Part shown: piece after piece, positions 8,136 through 17,141 of the stretch
How the letters are laid out: each line of letters opens with the position of its first letter
How positions within the stretch are numbered: the stretch's first letter is position 1
Source: Opitutia bacterium
Lineage (GTDB): Bacteria; Verrucomicrobiota; Verrucomicrobiae; Opitutales; UBA953
DNA length: 32,476 bases
Direction: 5' to 3'
Assembly: GCA_947488485.1 (NCBI GenBank)
Contig: CANKZO010000009.1
Location: 1-32,476, forward strand
Translations under genes and position numbers: made by a program
Notes under the pieces: model-generated
What the model saw: the letters and a program-made list of their open reading frames with translations, nothing else
Told to the model about the DNA's origin: nothing
Database searches by the model: none

Positions 8136-8644
8136 GCCGAGCGGTGAGCCAGGCCTCTCTGTGGGCCGCGCTCGCTGCGCTGCTCTTCACGGGTTGCGAC
8201 ACCCCGGTGATCTCGTCCGACGAGGTCCCTGGCATCGCGTATGTCAACGAACGCCGGCGCACCGCTGGCGACGACTCCCGGGCTTCCGAAGTTTTCGGGG
8301 CCAAGGACAACGATGGCGCTGACGTCGTCTTCCGTACCGACGCCGCGGTCCGTGGCGGCCATTTTTTCTACGTCAAGCTGGCCGAAGCGCCGCCGGCCGA
8401 CGCCCGTCTCGTCTTGCAGGTCGTCCGCACGGAGAACTCCCCGGCGGAGCGCTACGAGTTTCCGGCCCGCTTCCGTCCGGGCTTCCCGTTCGGTGAGGTT
8501 GTCATCGGTCTGACCGGCAAGCAGGCCGGCGACGCGAAGTGGCGGCCGATCGCCTGGCGGCTCTCGGTCGTCGACGCCAAGGGCAAGGTCCTCGCCGCCA
8601 AGCATAGCTTCCTCTGGGGCACGCCCCGCGACCTCGGACGCTGA
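8132..8644 (+). CDS. Putative lipoprotein of unknown function
   Basis: This 170-residue protein starts at GTG overlapping the stop of the small basic protein gene. The N-terminus MSRAVSQASLWAALAALLFTGC is a lipoprotein-type signal with a lipobox-like LFTGC, so the mature protein would begin at Cys22 and be membrane anchored. The remainder (TPVISSDEVPGIAYVNERRR onward) looks like a compact beta-rich domain with no motif I recognise. A second GTG at 8144 is a possible alternative start and would keep most of the signal. The glycosylase gene follows after 4 nt, so these genes are probably co-transcribed. Confidence 0.75.
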   Translation: MSRAVSQASLWAALAALLFTGCDTPVISSDEVPGIAYVNERRRTAGDDSRASEVFGAKDNDGADVVFRTDAAVRGGHFFYVKLAEAPPADARLVLQVVRTENSPAERYEFPARFRPGFPFGEVVIGLTGKQAGDAKWRPIAWRLSVVDAKGKVLAAKHSFLWGTPRDLGR

Positions 8645-8648
8645 GTCC

Positions 8649-9563
8649 ATGGCCGCGACGGAGTGGACAGCCTGGCGTCCCTTACGGCTGGCCGAGGATG
8701 TCCCGGCGTCCTTGCTCGGTGAGCAGCTCGACGGTGGTCAGTCGTTTCGTTGGCGCCTTACGCCTGATGGCGATTGGGTGGGAATCTTCGGGCGCACGGT
8801 CGCCATGCTTCGCTCCGGCGCGGAAGGTCTGGAGTGGCGCGGGCTGAAAGGCGCCGCAGGCACGGAGTCAGCCCTGCGCGTCTATCTCGACGCAGAAGGC
8901 GCGCAGGCCCGGCTCGCCGCCGCCCTGCCATGGCGCTCCGACCCGGTCCTCTGCGCGGCGCGCGAGGCCTTCCCGGGGCTGCGCATCCTGCGCCAGGATC
9001 CGCACGAGACGCTCATCGGCTTCCTGTGCAGTTCCAACAAGCGCATCCTGCAGATCCGTGTGATGGTCGCAGGGCTCGCGGAGAAGCTCGGCGACCCGCT
9101 CGGCGGCGGCTTCCATGCGTTGCCGACCTGGTCCGCGTTGGCCGCCGCGGACGACGCCGTCCTGAAATCCTGCGCCTTGGGTTACCGCGCCGCTTTCCTG
9201 CGCGGCACCGCCCAACGCCTGCTCGCCCGCCCGCGTTGGGCCGAGGAGTTCGCGGCGATGGATACGCCCGCCTTGCTCGCGGAACTTCAATCCTTGCCGG
9301 GCGTCGGCCCGAAGGTCGCCGCGTGCGTCGCACTCTTCGGTTTCGGCCGACTCGAAAGTTTCCCCGTCGACACTTGGGTCGTCCAGGCGCTCGCCGACGC
9401 CTATGGTCTGCGTAAGTGGAAGCCTGCGCAGCTTGAGCAGTTCGGACGTGCGCACTTCGGCGCCGCGGCCGGTCTCGCCCAGCAGTATCTCTTCTCAGCG
9501 GCCCGCCACGGGAAGCTGATCACGCTTCCGCCCGAGCCGACTCGCCCCAAGTCGCGGCGATGA
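8649..9563 (+). CDS. 8-oxoguanine DNA glycosylase/AP lyase, OGG1 type (HhH-GPD superfamily)
   Basis: This 304-residue protein excises 8-oxoguanine opposite cytosine and nicks the abasic site. Key signatures are GGQSFRW (residues 29-35), FLCSSNKRI (125-133), LGYRAAFL (177-184), and the helix-hairpin-helix LPGVGPKVAACVALFGF, whose K222 matches the catalytic lysine of OGG1. D241 in FPVDTWV matches the catalytic aspartate. The layout resembles eukaryotic OGG1, with an N-terminal OGG-N domain followed by HhH-GPD, rather than archaeal AGOG or bacterial MutM. The gene begins 4 nt after the lipoprotein gene. Its 3' end overlaps the convergent ATPase gene by 44 nt. Confidence 0.93.
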   Translation: MAATEWTAWRPLRLAEDVPASLLGEQLDGGQSFRWRLTPDGDWVGIFGRTVAMLRSGAEGLEWRGLKGAAGTESALRVYLDAEGAQARLAAALPWRSDPVLCAAREAFPGLRILRQDPHETLIGFLCSSNKRILQIRVMVAGLAEKLGDPLGGGFHALPTWSALAAADDAVLKSCALGYRAAFLRGTAQRLLARPRWAEEFAAMDTPALLAELQSLPGVGPKVAACVALFGFGRLESFPVDTWVVQALADAYGLRKWKPAQLEQFGRAHFGAAAGLAQQYLFSAARHGKLITLPPEPTRPKSRR

Positions 9564-10227
9564 CGTCTGGCGTGAGTGCGGTCGACGGATCGCCTGCGGC
9601 GGTCAGCCGGCCTTCCGCCAGGACCACGACAAGGTCGCAACTGCGGGCGAAGGAAAGGTCGTGCGTCGCCACGATGGCCGCGCCGCCCGCCTGGGCGAAG
9701 CGACGGATCTCCGCCGCGACCAGCGCCTGACGGGCGATGTCGAGCGAGGCGGCGGGCTCATCGAGCAACAGCACGGCGCCGAAAGGTTCGGCGAGCGACG
9801 CGAAGGTCATCGCGAGCAGCGCGGTTTTCTGTTCGCCGCCCGACAACTCGGTCAGCCGTCGTTCCGACAGGTCGGCCAACGAGAGCCGGGCGAGGCATTC
9901 GGCGTAGGCGTCCGGCGCACCGACGATCTCGCCGAGGTCGCGCACGCGGTAATCCCAGGCGCTGGCAGGTTTCTGCGCGCAGTAAGCGCGGTGACGCGCA
10001 TTGGCTTGCGCGGAAGCGGAACGCGGGTCGGCGCCGGCGATCCGTAGTTCGCCGCTCGAGGCGACCAAGCCTGCGAGGGCGCGGAGGAGTGTCGTCTTGC
10101 CCGCGCCGTTGGGGCCGACCACGGCCACGATCTGTCCCGACGCAGCCCGCACCGAGACGCCGTCGACGACCCGGCGGTCGCCGAGTTCCACGGCCAAGCC
10201 GATAGCTTCTACGAGACCCTCACTCAT
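9520..10227 (-). CDS. ABC transporter ATP-binding protein, FecCD-type importer (iron/siderophore, heme or B12)
   Basis: This 235-residue ATPase has Walker A GPNGAGKTT (residues 38-46), Q-loop Q85 (YCAQKPAS), signature LSGGE (128-132), Walker B LLLDEP (153-158) and H-loop H189 (VATHD). Similarity to BtuD/FhuC/HmuV ATPases, together with the adjacent FecCD-like permease, defines the transporter class. The start at 10227 gives MSEGLVEAIGLAVELGD and overlaps the permease stop by 8 nt, implying coupled translation; the open frame upstream is only the permease gene in another frame. No substrate-binding protein or TonB receptor is in the window, so the substrate cannot be named. Its 3' end overlaps the convergent glycosylase gene. 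Confidence 0.9.
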   Translation of the reverse strand: MSEGLVEAIGLAVELGDRRVVDGVSVRAASGQIVAVVGPNGAGKTTLLRALAGLVASSGELRIAGADPRSASAQANARHRAYCAQKPASAWDYRVRDLGEIVGAPDAYAECLARLSLADLSERRLTELSGGEQKTALLAMTFASLAEPFGAVLLLDEPAASLDIARQALVAAEIRRFAQAGGAAIVATHDLSFARSCDLVVVLAEGRLTAAGDPSTALTPDVIAATWGESARAEA

Positions 10228-11161
10228 GGCGCCCCCTTGCGATCCAGATGAAGAGCGGAGCACCGAGCACCGCGGTGACGGCAGCGGCGGAAAGAGGCGC
10301 CTGCGGCCAGAGGCCACGCCCGAGCGTATCGGCCCCGAGCAACAGCGCCGCACCGAGGAAGGCCGAGCAGGGCAAAACCCGCGCATGACGAGGACCGACG
10401 ATTTTCCGGGCGAGGTGCGGCGCGAGCAGGCCGATGAAGGCCACCTGGCCGACCAAGCACGTCGCGGCGGCCGCCGCCAGCGCTGTCAGCAGCACCGCAT
10501 TGCGACGGGCGCCGCCGACGTCGATCCCGAAGCCGCGCGCAGCGTCTTCGCCGAAGGCGAGCAGGTCGAGCGCGCGCGCCGAAGGGAGGAGCAGCAGTGT
10601 CGCCGCGAAGCAGAGTAGGATGGGTAGCCAGGTCAGTTCGAACGTCGCCATGCCGAGCCAGTCGCCGAAGGCGCCATTGGTCAGCAGTTCGCGGGATTCG
10701 CCGCTGCGCGAGGCGATCACGAGCGTGCCGGCGGCGGTGAAGGCGTTGAGACCCAGCCCGGTCAGGAGCAACCGCGCGGAAGAGCCGCCGCGGCCGCAGA
10801 GCACGAGCAGGGCGGAGGTCCCGAGGGCGCCCGCGAACGCCGCCGCAGGCAGGAACCAAGCGCGTTGCCAGGCCGCTTCCGGCGCGATGCCGAGCAGCAG
10901 GGCGATGCCGAAGAGAGCGCCGCCGAAGACTCCCGTCAGTCCCGGGTCGGCGAGCGGATTACGGAAGACGCCTTGCTGCGCGGCTCCGCCGATACCGAGC
11001 GCCAGGCCCGCCGCGAGCGCCGCGAGCACGCGCGGGGCGCGCAACAAGGCCCACGCGCCGCCATCACCCCAGCCGAATCCTTGCGCGCCGACGGAGAGGG
11101 CCAAGGCGACGAGCGCCACGAGACCGGCGAGTCCGGCTAAGGTCGCGCGCGCCGGCGTCAT
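10220..11161 (-). CDS. FecCD/BtuC-family ABC transporter permease
   Basis: This 313-residue polytopic protein has about nine to ten transmembrane segments. Family hallmarks include the early RAPRVLAALAAGLALGIGGAAQQGVFRNPLADPGLTGVFGG stretch (typical 'NPLAxPxxxG' motif) and a C-terminal APHLARKIVGPRHARVLPCSAFLGA, which matches the ATPase-coupling region 'xPHxxRxxxGxxHR'. The ATG at 11161 shares a base with the stop codon of the AsmA-like gene, giving TGATG, so translation is likely coupled. A TTG at 11164 is less likely. Substrate is probably a metal chelate, heme or corrinoid; context does not settle which. Confidence 0.9.
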   Translation of the reverse strand: MTPARATLAGLAGLVALVALALSVGAQGFGWGDGGAWALLRAPRVLAALAAGLALGIGGAAQQGVFRNPLADPGLTGVFGGALFGIALLLGIAPEAAWQRAWFLPAAAFAGALGTSALLVLCGRGGSSARLLLTGLGLNAFTAAGTLVIASRSGESRELLTNGAFGDWLGMATFELTWLPILLCFAATLLLLPSARALDLLAFGEDAARGFGIDVGGARRNAVLLTALAAAAATCLVGQVAFIGLLAPHLARKIVGPRHARVLPCSAFLGAALLLGADTLGRGLWPQAPLSAAAVTAVLGAPLFIWIARGRHE

Positions 11162-14100
11162 CAACGGCCCAGCTCGTTGAGCAGGTCGCCCAGCGGGTTA
11201 CGTTTGCGCGGAGGCGGTGCGGCCTGTCCGCCGGGCGCCGCCTGCGGAGTTTGGCCTGCCGGGGCCGCGGAGGGTGCGTTGCGCGTCCGGTCGATGGCGG
11301 CCTGCAGCTTCTCGGAGAGGTCGGTGCGGATTTGGTTCAATGAACCCGTCACGTTGACACCCGGGCCATCGGTGAAGCCGTCGGTGGGCGAGGGGCTGAC
11401 GCCGAAGCCGAGCACCTGGAAGTATTCCGCGAATTCGCCGGCGCCGCGCAGCTGGGTGGTGAACGCCATCGGCCAGTCAGCGAAGCCGGACCTGGGGTCG
11501 ACGCTGATGCCGCCCTTGGCGGAGAGCTGCAGCGTCGCGCTGCGGATATCGGCCGTCTCGAGTTTGATCGTGCCGGAGGCCAGCCGGGAGGCCTTGATCG
11601 TCGCGGAAGTGTAGGCGAATTCGGCGACCGCCTTCTGTAGCTTGGCGGCGGCGGTCATCGCCGCGCCGATCTTGGCGATCTTCTCGCCCTGCTGCTGGTT
11701 CTTGGTGAAGGCTCCGGCGATCATCGCGATTCCGCCGAGCGTCTCGCCGATATCGCCCGTCTTGTTGGCCGCAAGGGACATGCTGCTGTTCTTGTCGCCG
11801 AAGGCACGGATGACGCCGCCGCGCGAGGTGAGCTGCGCGTCCGCCTGGAGGCGACCGAGGAGTTCGCCCGGAGTGCCACTGATGCTGGTCACGGAAGCGG
11901 TGGCGTCGCCTTTGCCTTGGAGGAAGTCCTTCACCGCGGGGACCGCCTGGGCGACTTCGCCGAAATTGAACTGCGTGAGGCTCACCGTACCCGCGAGGGT
12001 GTAAGGACCATTGTTGACACCGGGCTGGAAGGCCAGCTGGCCGCGGCCGCTGAGCGCGCCTTCCGCGAGCCGGCCGGAGAGCTGGGACAGGCGCAGGCCT
12101 TTGTCCTGGGCGTCCGCGCGCAGGACGACGTTCTCGGCCTTGATGCCGTAGGCCTTGGCGGTGCCGATGGTGAGTTCGAGCGCGCCGGTGTGGCCGGCCC
12201 AGAAGGGCGTCCGGTCAGGCGCGGGCGGGGTCGTCGGAGTTTCGGCCACGGACTCCTCCGTCTTCGGAAGCAGCGAGAGCACGTCGTCGACGTCGATGTT
12301 GTCGACGGTGACCTTGGCCTGCCAGTCGGTCTTCGTCCCCGCCGTGCGCTGCGTAAGGGTGAACTTACCGGAGCTGGTGTGCGCGGCTTGCAGGCGGAAG
12401 CCGCCCTCGGCGTCGAGTCCGTCGGCCTTGGGCGCGTAGCGTCCGGTGACGGTCGCCTGCGTGATACGACCCTCGCTCTGGCGTAGTCCGACGTCGCTGA
12501 CTTCGAGCGAGACCTTGATCTCACCGTCCTGCGCGCGATCGGCGCTGGCGCGGTAGCGGCCGCCGGTGACGATGCCCAGCGAGCCGGCGAAAGGTTGTTC
12601 GGCCAAGGCGCCGAGATCGCCCTGCAGGCGGAGCGTCGTGCCGGCTTCGCCGAGCCCGACCTTGATGTCGCCCGCCGCCAGGATCCGGTTCTGGTTCTTC
12701 AGCGAGGCTTGGTTGAAGCCGATGGTCGTCGAAAGTTCGCCGATGAGGAGGTCGAGGCTGGCGGCGAGGTCGCACTCCTTGACCCACGGCTTACCGGCCC
12801 AGCTGACGCTGGTGTTGGCGAACGCCAGCGGCGCGCCTTCGGTCCGCACGAAGAGGCCTTCGCGACTGAAGCCTGCGACGAGGTCGGCGCGCGTGAGGTC
12901 GCCGGAAAGCTTGAGGCCGGGCACCACGGCCGCGAGGGATTCGAGCGGAAGATCACGCGCGGTGGCTTCGACCAGCACGCCGGTCGGGCGCGGCCCTTGG
13001 CTCGGGAACGGCTGGCGTAGTTTCAGGGCGAGCAGGTTGCGTCCTTGGCGGAAGATGCGCGCCTCGGCGGAGGCGACCACGGGCGTCTTTCCAGCGGCGC
13101 GTTCCACGGCGGCTTTCGCGCTGACGCGGATGCCTTTGAGTTTGTCCACGGGGAGGTCTTCCCAGTTCGGCTGCGAAGCGAGTTCGACGATGCCGAGGTC
13201 TACGTCGGCGAGCGCGGTCCAGGCGCCGTCGGCGCCGGGGCGGAGCGTCAGGTTGCCGCCCGCGATCTCGCCTGCCGCGCAGCGGACGCTGAAGGGCCCC
13301 AGGGCGATGGCGCCGTTGGTGGAGCTGACCGGGAGTTCGGCGTCGATGCCGCGCAGGAGGGGCTTGCCGGCCTGCTCGAGGGTGACGCCGCGTAGGCTGT
13401 GCGTACGGATGCTACGGACGGTCGGCTGGCCGTCCTTGAACGAGACCGAGGCCTCGCCGGTCCAGCGTCCGGCCGTGACGGTCACGCCTGCCGGCGCGAG
13501 GAAAGGATTCAGGGCGATGAGGTCGGCGTCGTCGGCGGCGATGGTCACCGTCGCGTCGTCGGCGTTCGCCGGCAGCAGGCCGCCCTTCCAGGTCAGGGTC
13601 TGCGGGATGGCGATCTTCACCCCGTGTCCCGTGACCGCGAGGCGATTGACGGCGAAGCCCGCGTCGGTGCTCTGCGCGTTCGCGGAGAGGCGCCATTCGG
13701 AGCGGACGCCCTTGGGGAGGTTAGGGGAGAACTTACCGAGATCCGCCCAGAGCGCCTTGAGGTCCGCGTCGGCCTGCCAGCGCGCGCCTTCGAGTTCCGC
13801 CTTGGCGCCGCCGGTGATGCGGACGTCGGGCAGCTGCTGGCTGAGGATGCCGAAGCGCGAAGGATCGACGTCGAGTTCGGCGGCGACCGAGGTGCGTCCG
13901 GCGAGATGCTCGCCGCGGAGCTTTATCGCGGGACGGCCGGCGGAGTCGCTCATGGTACCCGTGAAGGTGACGCCCGGTTTGCCGGGGACGGAAGCCGCGT
14001 CCAGGATGAAGCCGACGGAGCCGGCGGCGGCGGGGCTGGCATCTTTGGCCGCGATATCCATGCGGAGCGAGGCCAGGTCGTCGAAGAGTGCGTCGAGCGT

Positions 14101-14727
14101 GATGCCTTCGGCGCCGAGGGGGCGGCGGAACGTGGCCTTCAGGGAAATCTCTCCACGCGGATCGGTGGTCTGCTTGCCGACGACGAAGCCGGGCCAGGCG
14201 ACGCCGGCGCGCAGATCGGCCTGGCCGCGGGAATCAAAGGCGTCGCCGCGGACGCTGAAGCGCAGCAGCTGTCCGTCGGCCAGCTTGACGCGTCCCGTCA
14301 CGGCGTAAGGCCCGAGGACGAAAGGCGGCAGCAAGGTCTTGGTCGCCGCGGCGGCGGGGGTCGCGGTCGGCGGCGAGACCGCGCGGCGCGTGCTGAGGTC
14401 GACGTCGAGCGTCTTGAGCTCGAGGCTGCGGAGCGCGTAGGTGCCGCCGATGATCGCGAAGAGGTCGGCTTCGCCTTTCAGGGAGGCCGCGGCGATCTTG
14501 GTGCCATCGGCCAGCACGAGGTCGATGCCTTCGGCCGAGAATTTTCCGTCGAGCGAGGCTTCGACGCGGGTGATGCCGCCCTTGATGCCGGCGTCGGCGA
14601 GGAGGCCTTTGACACGGACGCCGAGGGGTTCGGGACGGAGCTGGGATTCGATCCAGAAAAGGGTGGCTCCGACGGCGACGGCGATGAGGCCGACGCTCCA
14701 GAGGGTGATGCGGAGAGCGCGGGACAT
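11161..14727 (-). CDS. Large AsmA-like envelope protein
   Basis: This 1188-residue protein has an N-terminal signal anchor (MSRALRITLWSVGLIAVAVGATLFWIES) and a very long, repetitive beta-rich body. The C-terminal region, with SRGGVIRAFG and a late low-complexity Pro/Gln/Ala stretch (about 1140-1175), is consistent with the AsmA C-terminal region. AsmA-like proteins, including TamB and YhdP, bridge inner and outer membranes and are implicated in phospholipid transport; the role here is inferred from family only. The gene is directly joined to the permease gene through a 1-nt start/stop overlap, an unusual partnership. A hairpin (14746-14770) lies in its upstream region. Confidence 0.8.
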   Translation of the reverse strand: MSRALRITLWSVGLIAVAVGATLFWIESQLRPEPLGVRVKGLLADAGIKGGITRVEASLDGKFSAEGIDLVLADGTKIAAASLKGEADLFAIIGGTYALRSLELKTLDVDLSTRRAVSPPTATPAAAATKTLLPPFVLGPYAVTGRVKLADGQLLRFSVRGDAFDSRGQADLRAGVAWPGFVVGKQTTDPRGEISLKATFRRPLGAEGITLDALFDDLASLRMDIAAKDASPAAAGSVGFILDAASVPGKPGVTFTGTMSDSAGRPAIKLRGEHLAGRTSVAAELDVDPSRFGILSQQLPDVRITGGAKAELEGARWQADADLKALWADLGKFSPNLPKGVRSEWRLSANAQSTDAGFAVNRLAVTGHGVKIAIPQTLTWKGGLLPANADDATVTIAADDADLIALNPFLAPAGVTVTAGRWTGEASVSFKDGQPTVRSIRTHSLRGVTLEQAGKPLLRGIDAELPVSSTNGAIALGPFSVRCAAGEIAGGNLTLRPGADGAWTALADVDLGIVELASQPNWEDLPVDKLKGIRVSAKAAVERAAGKTPVVASAEARIFRQGRNLLALKLRQPFPSQGPRPTGVLVEATARDLPLESLAAVVPGLKLSGDLTRADLVAGFSREGLFVRTEGAPLAFANTSVSWAGKPWVKECDLAASLDLLIGELSTTIGFNQASLKNQNRILAAGDIKVGLGEAGTTLRLQGDLGALAEQPFAGSLGIVTGGRYRASADRAQDGEIKVSLEVSDVGLRQSEGRITQATVTGRYAPKADGLDAEGGFRLQAAHTSSGKFTLTQRTAGTKTDWQAKVTVDNIDVDDVLSLLPKTEESVAETPTTPPAPDRTPFWAGHTGALELTIGTAKAYGIKAENVVLRADAQDKGLRLSQLSGRLAEGALSGRGQLAFQPGVNNGPYTLAGTVSLTQFNFGEVAQAVPAVKDFLQGKGDATASVTSISGTPGELLGRLQADAQLTSRGGVIRAFGDKNSSMSLAANKTGDIGETLGGIAMIAGAFTKNQQQGEKIAKIGAAMTAAAKLQKAVAEFAYTSATIKASRLASGTIKLETADIRSATLQLSAKGGISVDPRSGFADWPMAFTTQLRGAGEFAEYFQVLGFGVSPSPTDGFTDGPGVNVTGSLNQIRTDLSEKLQAAIDRTRNAPSAAPAGQTPQAAPGGQAAPPPRKRNPLGDLLNELGR

Positions 14728-14745
14728 GGGAGGCGAGCGGTCATC

Positions 14746-14770
14746 TTGCCCGCCTGCCCGGAGCGGGCAA
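14746..14770. repeat. Inverted repeat upstream of the AsmA-like gene
   Basis: TTGCCCGC at 14746-14753 pairs with GCGGGCAA at 14763-14770 across a 9-nt loop. In the minus-strand sense it sits 19 nt before the ATG of the AsmA-like gene and just after the terminator of the VWA gene. There is no T-tract on its downstream side, so it is not a terminator for that strand. It may be an operator or a leader stem-loop. Confidence 0.5.
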
Positions 14771-14771
14771 C

Positions 14772-14803
14772 AAAAAGCCCGGTGGAATCGCTTCCACCGG
14801 GCT
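14772..14803 (-). terminator. Rho-independent terminator of the VWA gene
   Basis: AGCCCGGTGGAA (14776-14787) and TTCCACCGGGCT (14792-14803) form a perfect 12-bp stem with a 4-nt loop. On the minus strand it is followed by TTTTTG. It lies 23 nt after the VWA stop codon. Confidence 0.92.
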
Positions 14804-14826
14804 GAAATCCGACGCTCGTCCGCCGC

Positions 14827-16182
14827 TTAGGCCTGCGGGGGCTGGCCGCCCGGGGACGGCTTGGGCTTGGTGGCCTGGCCGTCGGCGCGCTTGCGGCGCA
14901 GGTAGGCGACCTTCTTCGCCTCGATGTCCTCGTCCATCCGCATGCTGTAGCACTGGACGGAAGCTTCTTTGGTCTGGCTCATCATGCGGCTGCGGCCATA
15001 GCGCATCTCCTTCGCGGCCATGATCGCGTCCTCGTCGAGGAGCTGCTTGAGGTACTCGATCTTCTGCTTGGCCCAGTCCGAGAGGCCCGGGCGCTTGAGC
15101 AGTTCCTCGAAGGCCGCCTTGGCTTCCGCGAACTTATGGGTGCGCGTGAGCACTTCGATGGCTTCGATCTTCTCGGCGACGATCGCTTCGTCGATCAGGG
15201 CCGCCACGTCAGCGTCGACCGGCAGGACCGAGAACGCAGCGAGGTCGAGCTCCGGGAGCGCGATGAGTTCGGGGCCGAATTTGACCACGTCGCCGTCCTT
15301 CGTGGTCGCTTCGAAGTTGACGGCCGCGAGGGCGTCGGGCTTGGCGCCGGCGCCGATCTTGAGTTCGACGACCGCGACGAGCGAAGCGTCCCAGGGCAGG
15401 GTGCCCAGCTTACGGCTGCGGGAGGCGCCGTTCTCGAGAATCTCGCCGACCAGGCGGGCCTGCACGTCGCTGCCGCCCTGCACGCTGACTTTGACCTGGC
15501 GCAGGAAGGAGTTCGACAGGATGGCGAACTGCTCTTCGAAAGCCTCGTCGAGGTCATCCGCGGTCTGGCCGAAGTTGGCGACGCCTTCGCCGGCGGTCGC
15601 CATGCCCGTCATGAGCGATTCATTGAAGCCGTGGCCGAGGCCGACCGTGGAGGTCGTGATGCCGGCGCCGGCGGCCTTGGTGACGCGGGCGAAGATCTCC
15701 TGCTCGTTGACGAGGCCGTGGTTGGCCTGGCCGTCGCTGAGGAGGATGACGCGGGCGATGCGGTCCTTGCGGGTGAAGGGAGCGAGCTGCTTCACCGCTT
15801 CTTCCCAGCCGCCGAAGAGGTCGGTGGAGCCGCGGGAGTCGATCGCCTGGATACGGCGGACGAGACCCTCGCGGTCGGTCACCGCGGTCAGCGGCTCGAC
15901 GACTTCGATTCGTTCGTCGAAGGCGACGATGGACACGCGGTCATCGTTGCGCAGGCCGCGGACGATGCGGACGGCGCTTTCGAGGGCGGCCTCGAGCGGG
16001 CGGCCGGACATCGAGCCGGAGCGGTCGATGACCAGGGCGAGGTCGAGCGGGGCGCGGGGAGTGGCGACGACGTCAGTCGGCTGGCTGGGGGCGACGATGC
16101 GGACGAGGACATGCGTCGCTTCGGAGGCGGCGCGGAGGAAGCCCTTCTTCAGGGGCAGGATTTCGATCTTGGGTTGGCTCAT
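14827..16182 (-). CDS. Cytoplasmic VWA-domain protein paired with a MerR-like regulator
   Basis: Numbering is from MSQPKIEILPLKKGF (451 aa). The von Willebrand factor A domain has a complete MIDAS: D53-x-S55-x-S57 (DRSGSMSG), T120 (SRGSTDLFGGW) and D150 (LLSDGQAN), so it should bind a divalent metal and a partner protein. The order VWA, then a beta-rich middle, then an alpha-helical C-terminal part resembles soluble YfbK-like VWA proteins. There is no signal peptide or TM segment, so it is probably cytoplasmic. The C-terminus is rich in charged residues and ends in a Pro/Gln/Gly tail. In-frame ATGs at 16194 and 16206 are alternative starts; the one at 16194 follows a GGTGGTGGTG run. It lies downstream of the MerR-like gene on the same strand and has its own strong terminator. 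Function unknown. Confidence 0.85.
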   Translation of the reverse strand: MSQPKIEILPLKKGFLRAASEATHVLVRIVAPSQPTDVVATPRAPLDLALVIDRSGSMSGRPLEAALESAVRIVRGLRNDDRVSIVAFDERIEVVEPLTAVTDREGLVRRIQAIDSRGSTDLFGGWEEAVKQLAPFTRKDRIARVILLSDGQANHGLVNEQEIFARVTKAAGAGITTSTVGLGHGFNESLMTGMATAGEGVANFGQTADDLDEAFEEQFAILSNSFLRQVKVSVQGGSDVQARLVGEILENGASRSRKLGTLPWDASLVAVVELKIGAGAKPDALAAVNFEATTKDGDVVKFGPELIALPELDLAAFSVLPVDADVAALIDEAIVAEKIEAIEVLTRTHKFAEAKAAFEELLKRPGLSDWAKQKIEYLKQLLDEDAIMAAKEMRYGRSRMMSQTKEASVQCYSMRMDEDIEAKKVAYLRRKRADGQATKPKPSPGGQPPQA

Positions 16183-16221
16183 GGGTGGATTCATCACCAC
16201 CACCATGCCCTAATCCCTTAT

Positions 16222-16277
16222 ACTGTCAACATCGAATAAGATACTGTCATACAACTAGCATCAAACTAACACTGTCA
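16222..16277 (-). promoter_or_regulatory. Three TGACAGT repeats upstream of the VWA gene (candidate operators)
   Basis: The heptamer ACTGTCA (TGACAGT on the minus strand) occurs at 16222-16228, 16243-16249 and 16271-16277, starts 21 and 28 nt apart, all in the same orientation. Two copies extend to TGACAGTAT. The region is strikingly AT-rich for this window. It lies between the MerR-like gene and the VWA gene, as expected for operators or an array of -35-like elements. I could not define a convincing -10. Confidence 0.6.
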
Positions 16278-16280
16278 TAA

Positions 16281-17117
16281 TTATAAATACTTCTTCATCA
16301 ACGCCTTACTGAAGTTGTCGGCAATTTCTATCAGTTCTTCTTTGCTGGGGGTCACGCGACTATCGATATTGAAGTGAGCTTCGCACCAATGCGTCAGGCG
16401 GACTTTGGTCCATCTTTCGGTCTTCGGTTCATCGCCGCGGGAGGTCGGATTGAAGGACAATAGCTGATCGAGCAGGCTGCGGGCGGCCGGGCTGAGGTCG
16501 TCGCGGGCTAGCTCCTTTTTTATCATCAGGCGGAGGGCGTCGGCGGGGGATTCATCGCTTTCGGCGACCTGCTTCATCTGCTGCACCATGGCAAAGCTGG
16601 CTTTGCGGACGGGCTTGTAAGCCGGGGCTGAGGGCTCGGCCATCTCATCGTCGCGCTGGGAGTAGACCGGGGGCATGCGGGAATGAAGCACGCGGCGTTC
16701 GGATCGCAGCTGCGCGGTAGCCGTTTCTTCGTCGCTGGAGCGGGTCCGGAAGAAGAGCTTTTCCGCTTCGGTGGGCGTGGCTAATTCGTCGATCAGCTTG
16801 TTGAGCGGGTTGATCTCCTGGTTCTGCAGGAGCAGGGTCCGGATGCGGTCGAGGTCCCAGCCGCGCTCGGCGAGCAGGCGGGCGAGCAGGAGTTGGCGGA
16901 CCTGCAGCTGACCGAAGAGGCGCTGGCGGCCGTCGTCGGGGGCTTTCTCCGGGCGGCTCAGGAGCTTCTGGTAGGCGTAGAAGCGGACCAGTCGCTCGGA
17001 GGAGCGGTGGCGCTCGCCGAAGCCGAGTTCGGCCAGCTTTTCGGACACGAAGGTCGCTAATTCCTCGGCGGTGCCTTGGAAGTCCCGGTCGTTCAGTTGG
17101 GCGGAGATCTTAAGCAT
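16281..17117 (-). CDS. MerR-like HTH transcriptional regulator
   Basis: This 278-residue protein has a winged-helix MerR-type N-terminal domain at about residues 39-97: SSERLVRFYAYQKLLSRP, a spacer, then GRQRLFGQLQVRQLLLARLL and ERGWDLDRIRTLLL. It follows the MerR pattern 'R-x-Y-x-x-x-x-L(L)...R-x-Y...L-x-x-I-x-x-L'. About 30 residues precede this domain, which is unusual for MerR. The C-terminal ~170 residues are charged and helical, with no metal-binding cysteines, and I recognise no effector domain. It starts at ATG 17117. The TGACAGT element also occurs in its upstream region (17184-17190), so autoregulation and joint control of the VWA gene are plausible. Confidence 0.72.
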   Translation of the reverse strand: MLKISAQLNDRDFQGTAEELATFVSEKLAELGFGERHRSSERLVRFYAYQKLLSRPEKAPDDGRQRLFGQLQVRQLLLARLLAERGWDLDRIRTLLLQNQEINPLNKLIDELATPTEAEKLFFRTRSSDEETATAQLRSERRVLHSRMPPVYSQRDDEMAEPSAPAYKPVRKASFAMVQQMKQVAESDESPADALRLMIKKELARDDLSPAARSLLDQLLSFNPTSRGDEPKTERWTKVRLTHWCEAHFNIDSRVTPSKEELIEIADNFSKALMKKYL

Positions 17118-17141
17118 GGCGGACGGATGAAGACATTCTGG

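Noticed and set aside
12566..14805. Long plus-strand frames opposite the AsmA-like gene
   Set aside because: Ser/Ala/Arg-rich or Gly/Glu-rich shadow composition, no domain; the minus-strand gene has a signal anchor and fits its operon.
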